From: Membranipora membranacea
Taxonomy: Eukaryota; Bryozoa; Gymnolaemata; Cheilostomatida; Membraniporidae
Assembly (NCBI GenBank): GCA_914767715.1
Contig: OU612067.1
Span: 31,844,162 to 31,908,161, forward strand
Length of the DNA: 64,000 nt
Direction: 5' to 3'
Shown here: piece after piece, positions 62,201 to 64,000 of the stretch
Layout: each line of letters opens with the position of its first letter
Position numbering within the stretch: the first letter of the stretch is position 1
Notes under the pieces: generated by a model
What the model was told of the DNA's origin: nothing
The model's database searches: none
What the model saw: only the letters and a program-made list of their open reading frames with translations
Position numbers and translations under genes: made by a program

Positions 62201-62450
62201 ACAGTTTAATGTTATTTACCGCACAGAGCTATTGGTGGTGTTAGTATGTTGACACGTCGCAGAGTTATACTCATTGCCAGCCATCATGTCTTCCTTTTTT
62301 TGCTGTCAAGAAGTCTTCTGATTTAGAATCATATGCCTAAAATTCACAAACGTCTGAAGGCTGCGGAAGAATGCCCAACCATAATGTTTGTAACCTTTGT
62401 ATGGCAGCTTCAGTTCTGAGGAACTCTCCGAACCCTCTGCAGGCATCAGT

Positions 62451-63537
62451 TTGTAGCTAAATTCTCTCAGTGGAATTTGAGCTTTGAACCATCTTTTTGG
62501 TAAGCCTGATTTTGAGCATTAGTAAATATTATAAATGGCTTGTAAGGGACTGAGAGTTGTTCAGCCAGTTGTTGGCAATTAACAAAAAATAAGTTCTCAG
62601 CCAGAACACTGGAGAGGACTTTGTTGGTGATAGCTCAAAGTGGATGGAGCTGTCACAGGCATCCTGTTAGAAAGTTTTCTGAATATGGGACATTTGCAGT
62701 CTTACAATTGTGTTAAGATCAAAATTGGTCAGGCAGGGACATGCCTCAAGTTGAAAAGATAACCATCACCCTTAGAACAGTAGCTCTAACACAAGTAAAA
62801 TATGAGCCTTAAACACAGGCCTGTAAGATGGAGGGCCAACAGATTCCCTCATACCAGAATGTGCAAGTTCATCGCAGTGTTTATCGCGTTCAAGGCCGCT
62901 GATATTTGCGGTATTTGTCAGCATGCTGCTTATTAAAGCAAGTTAGGTCTTCATGGTTTGAACTCCAAAGATGTATATGGCGGTACTGATCACACTTTGT
63001 AATATTACAGTAAGTTGAATACAATGGATGATAACTTATAGATAGTAGCGTTGTGTCCAACTTCTCATTCCCTCGATACATCAATACATCAATACTCAAT
63101 ACATACATCAGTACATCAATCTAAAAGGCCAAGCTCCTTATATATTACGCCAACATTTGCAGAAAATGTCTGAGATCTCAGGTCACTCTCAGGTATCTTT
63201 GGGTACAAAAACCATTTTGCCAAGTGTCATCAATTAAAAATTTTAAGTATGTTAATTAACTATTCAGGCCTTCAAAACACTCGATTTAAGGTATCAGACA
63301 TTCTTCTGACATTGTATATGAGTTTTCAACAATGGAATCATTTATTTTATATATTGAGTATAAAATGAACACTACATTTTTATGTTATCGAACCTTTGTT
63401 TGATAGAGAAATGAAAAATGAACCAATACCAATATGCTGTCATAATCCTCAAACATAAAGTTATAGGATAAAATCTAATTCATTTGAGAATAGAACGGTA
63501 TAGAGTTTGAATTTTAGAGTTCAGAGTTCATTATATC
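62451..63537. other. Intergenic region, no supported gene
   Basis: Nothing recognised apart from a short ATACATCAATAC-type repeat near 63070-63120. Confidence 0.5.
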
Positions 63538-64000
63538 TACCATCACAGTATCACTCATGCAAAACATGCAGATATAAATCGGATGGTCTATTCACAATAG
63601 AAGTTTTGCTCTCCATTGAATATAAGTACATCTGTTCTTAGAAAATCTCAGAAAATATTTCAAAGACTCTCTGCCCTATTCTATTTATCTGGACAGAGTT
63701 TAGTGGATGCTCGTCAGGATATTTTACAAAATAATTATGACATAAACTTAAAATCAAATCGCTCAAAGTGGGAACTGTCAAAAAACAACAAAGAATATTA
63801 TGTGTGGCACTTTATTGCAACTTTTCAGAATTTCTGACATATATAACTTCCGATTAGATGTCCAACAGAACCAAAAGTCCTTAGAGGGCCTTTCCTGCCT
63901 CACTTTGCAGGACAGATTTTATATCTCATATTGAAACAGATTACTATTTAGTATTACTACATATTACTTGTTCACTAATTTTTCTTCATAATTTCACTAT
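63538..64000 (+). repeat. Interspersed repeat, copy B (runs off the window)
   Basis: Partner of 41213-41790. Coding trace LSGQSLVDARQDILQNNYD is better kept here. It continues past the window end. Confidence 0.8.

Larger units (their letters stand above)
60650..62450 (-). repeat. Right arm of a large inverted duplication
   Basis: The inverted partner of 53760-58040, in the same block order but shorter. It carries peptide gene B intact and a decayed part of the second secreted-protein gene. Confidence 0.88.

Overview
The window is a piece of an animal nuclear genome. It is AT-rich, its genes are split by GT-AG introns, exons are short, and old transposable elements fill much of the space between genes. 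Three things point to a marine invertebrate: the mix of LINE remnants, fold-back elements and MITEs; a gene of a family expanded in invertebrates (16.3-18.9 kb); and a BRICHOS precursor with a cationic beta-strand tail, an architecture best known from annelid antimicrobial peptides. A lophotrochozoan is the best guess, but the sequence alone does not prove the phylum. No rRNA, CRISPR array, bacterial operon or virus is visible.

Layout: 0-4.3 kb holds the 3' part of an SLC18B1-like transporter gene (+), with one in-frame stop. A LINE remnant lies at 6.4-7.5 kb. A complete four-exon gene for an unrecognised secretory-pathway multi-pass membrane protein spans 8.1-11.7 kb (+). A fold-back element lies at 14.9-15.3 kb. 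An invertebrate orphan-family gene (+) with an in-frame TGA lies at 16.3-18.9 kb. A long broken LINE (-) occupies 20.2-21.7 kb. From 24 to 29 kb there is a cluster of MITEs, fold-backs and LINE pieces. From 29.8 to 33.1 kb there is a complete five-exon BRICHOS gene (+) with a TATA box. From 34.7 to 41.9 kb there is a SINE head, LINE pieces, two MITEs and a near-perfect palindrome. A complete five-exon gene for an unrecognised 494-residue protein with a SUMO-interacting motif runs from 46.4 down to 43.5 kb (-). From 49 to 62.5 kb there is a repeat-rich region dominated by an imperfect inverted duplication. The window ends in a copy of a repeat also present at 41.2 kb.

The most interesting genes encode small secreted products. 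The inverted duplication carries two mirror-image genes for a 54-residue four-cysteine secreted peptide with matching CCAAT and TATA spacing. Inside the peptide pair are two copies of a second secreted-protein gene: one interrupted in its coding sequence by a MITE, the other decayed. With the BRICHOS precursor, these suggest a locus rich in secreted peptides that may act in defence or the extracellular matrix. That functional link is inference. The gene models rest on exon phases that I checked by hand; no database search was possible.
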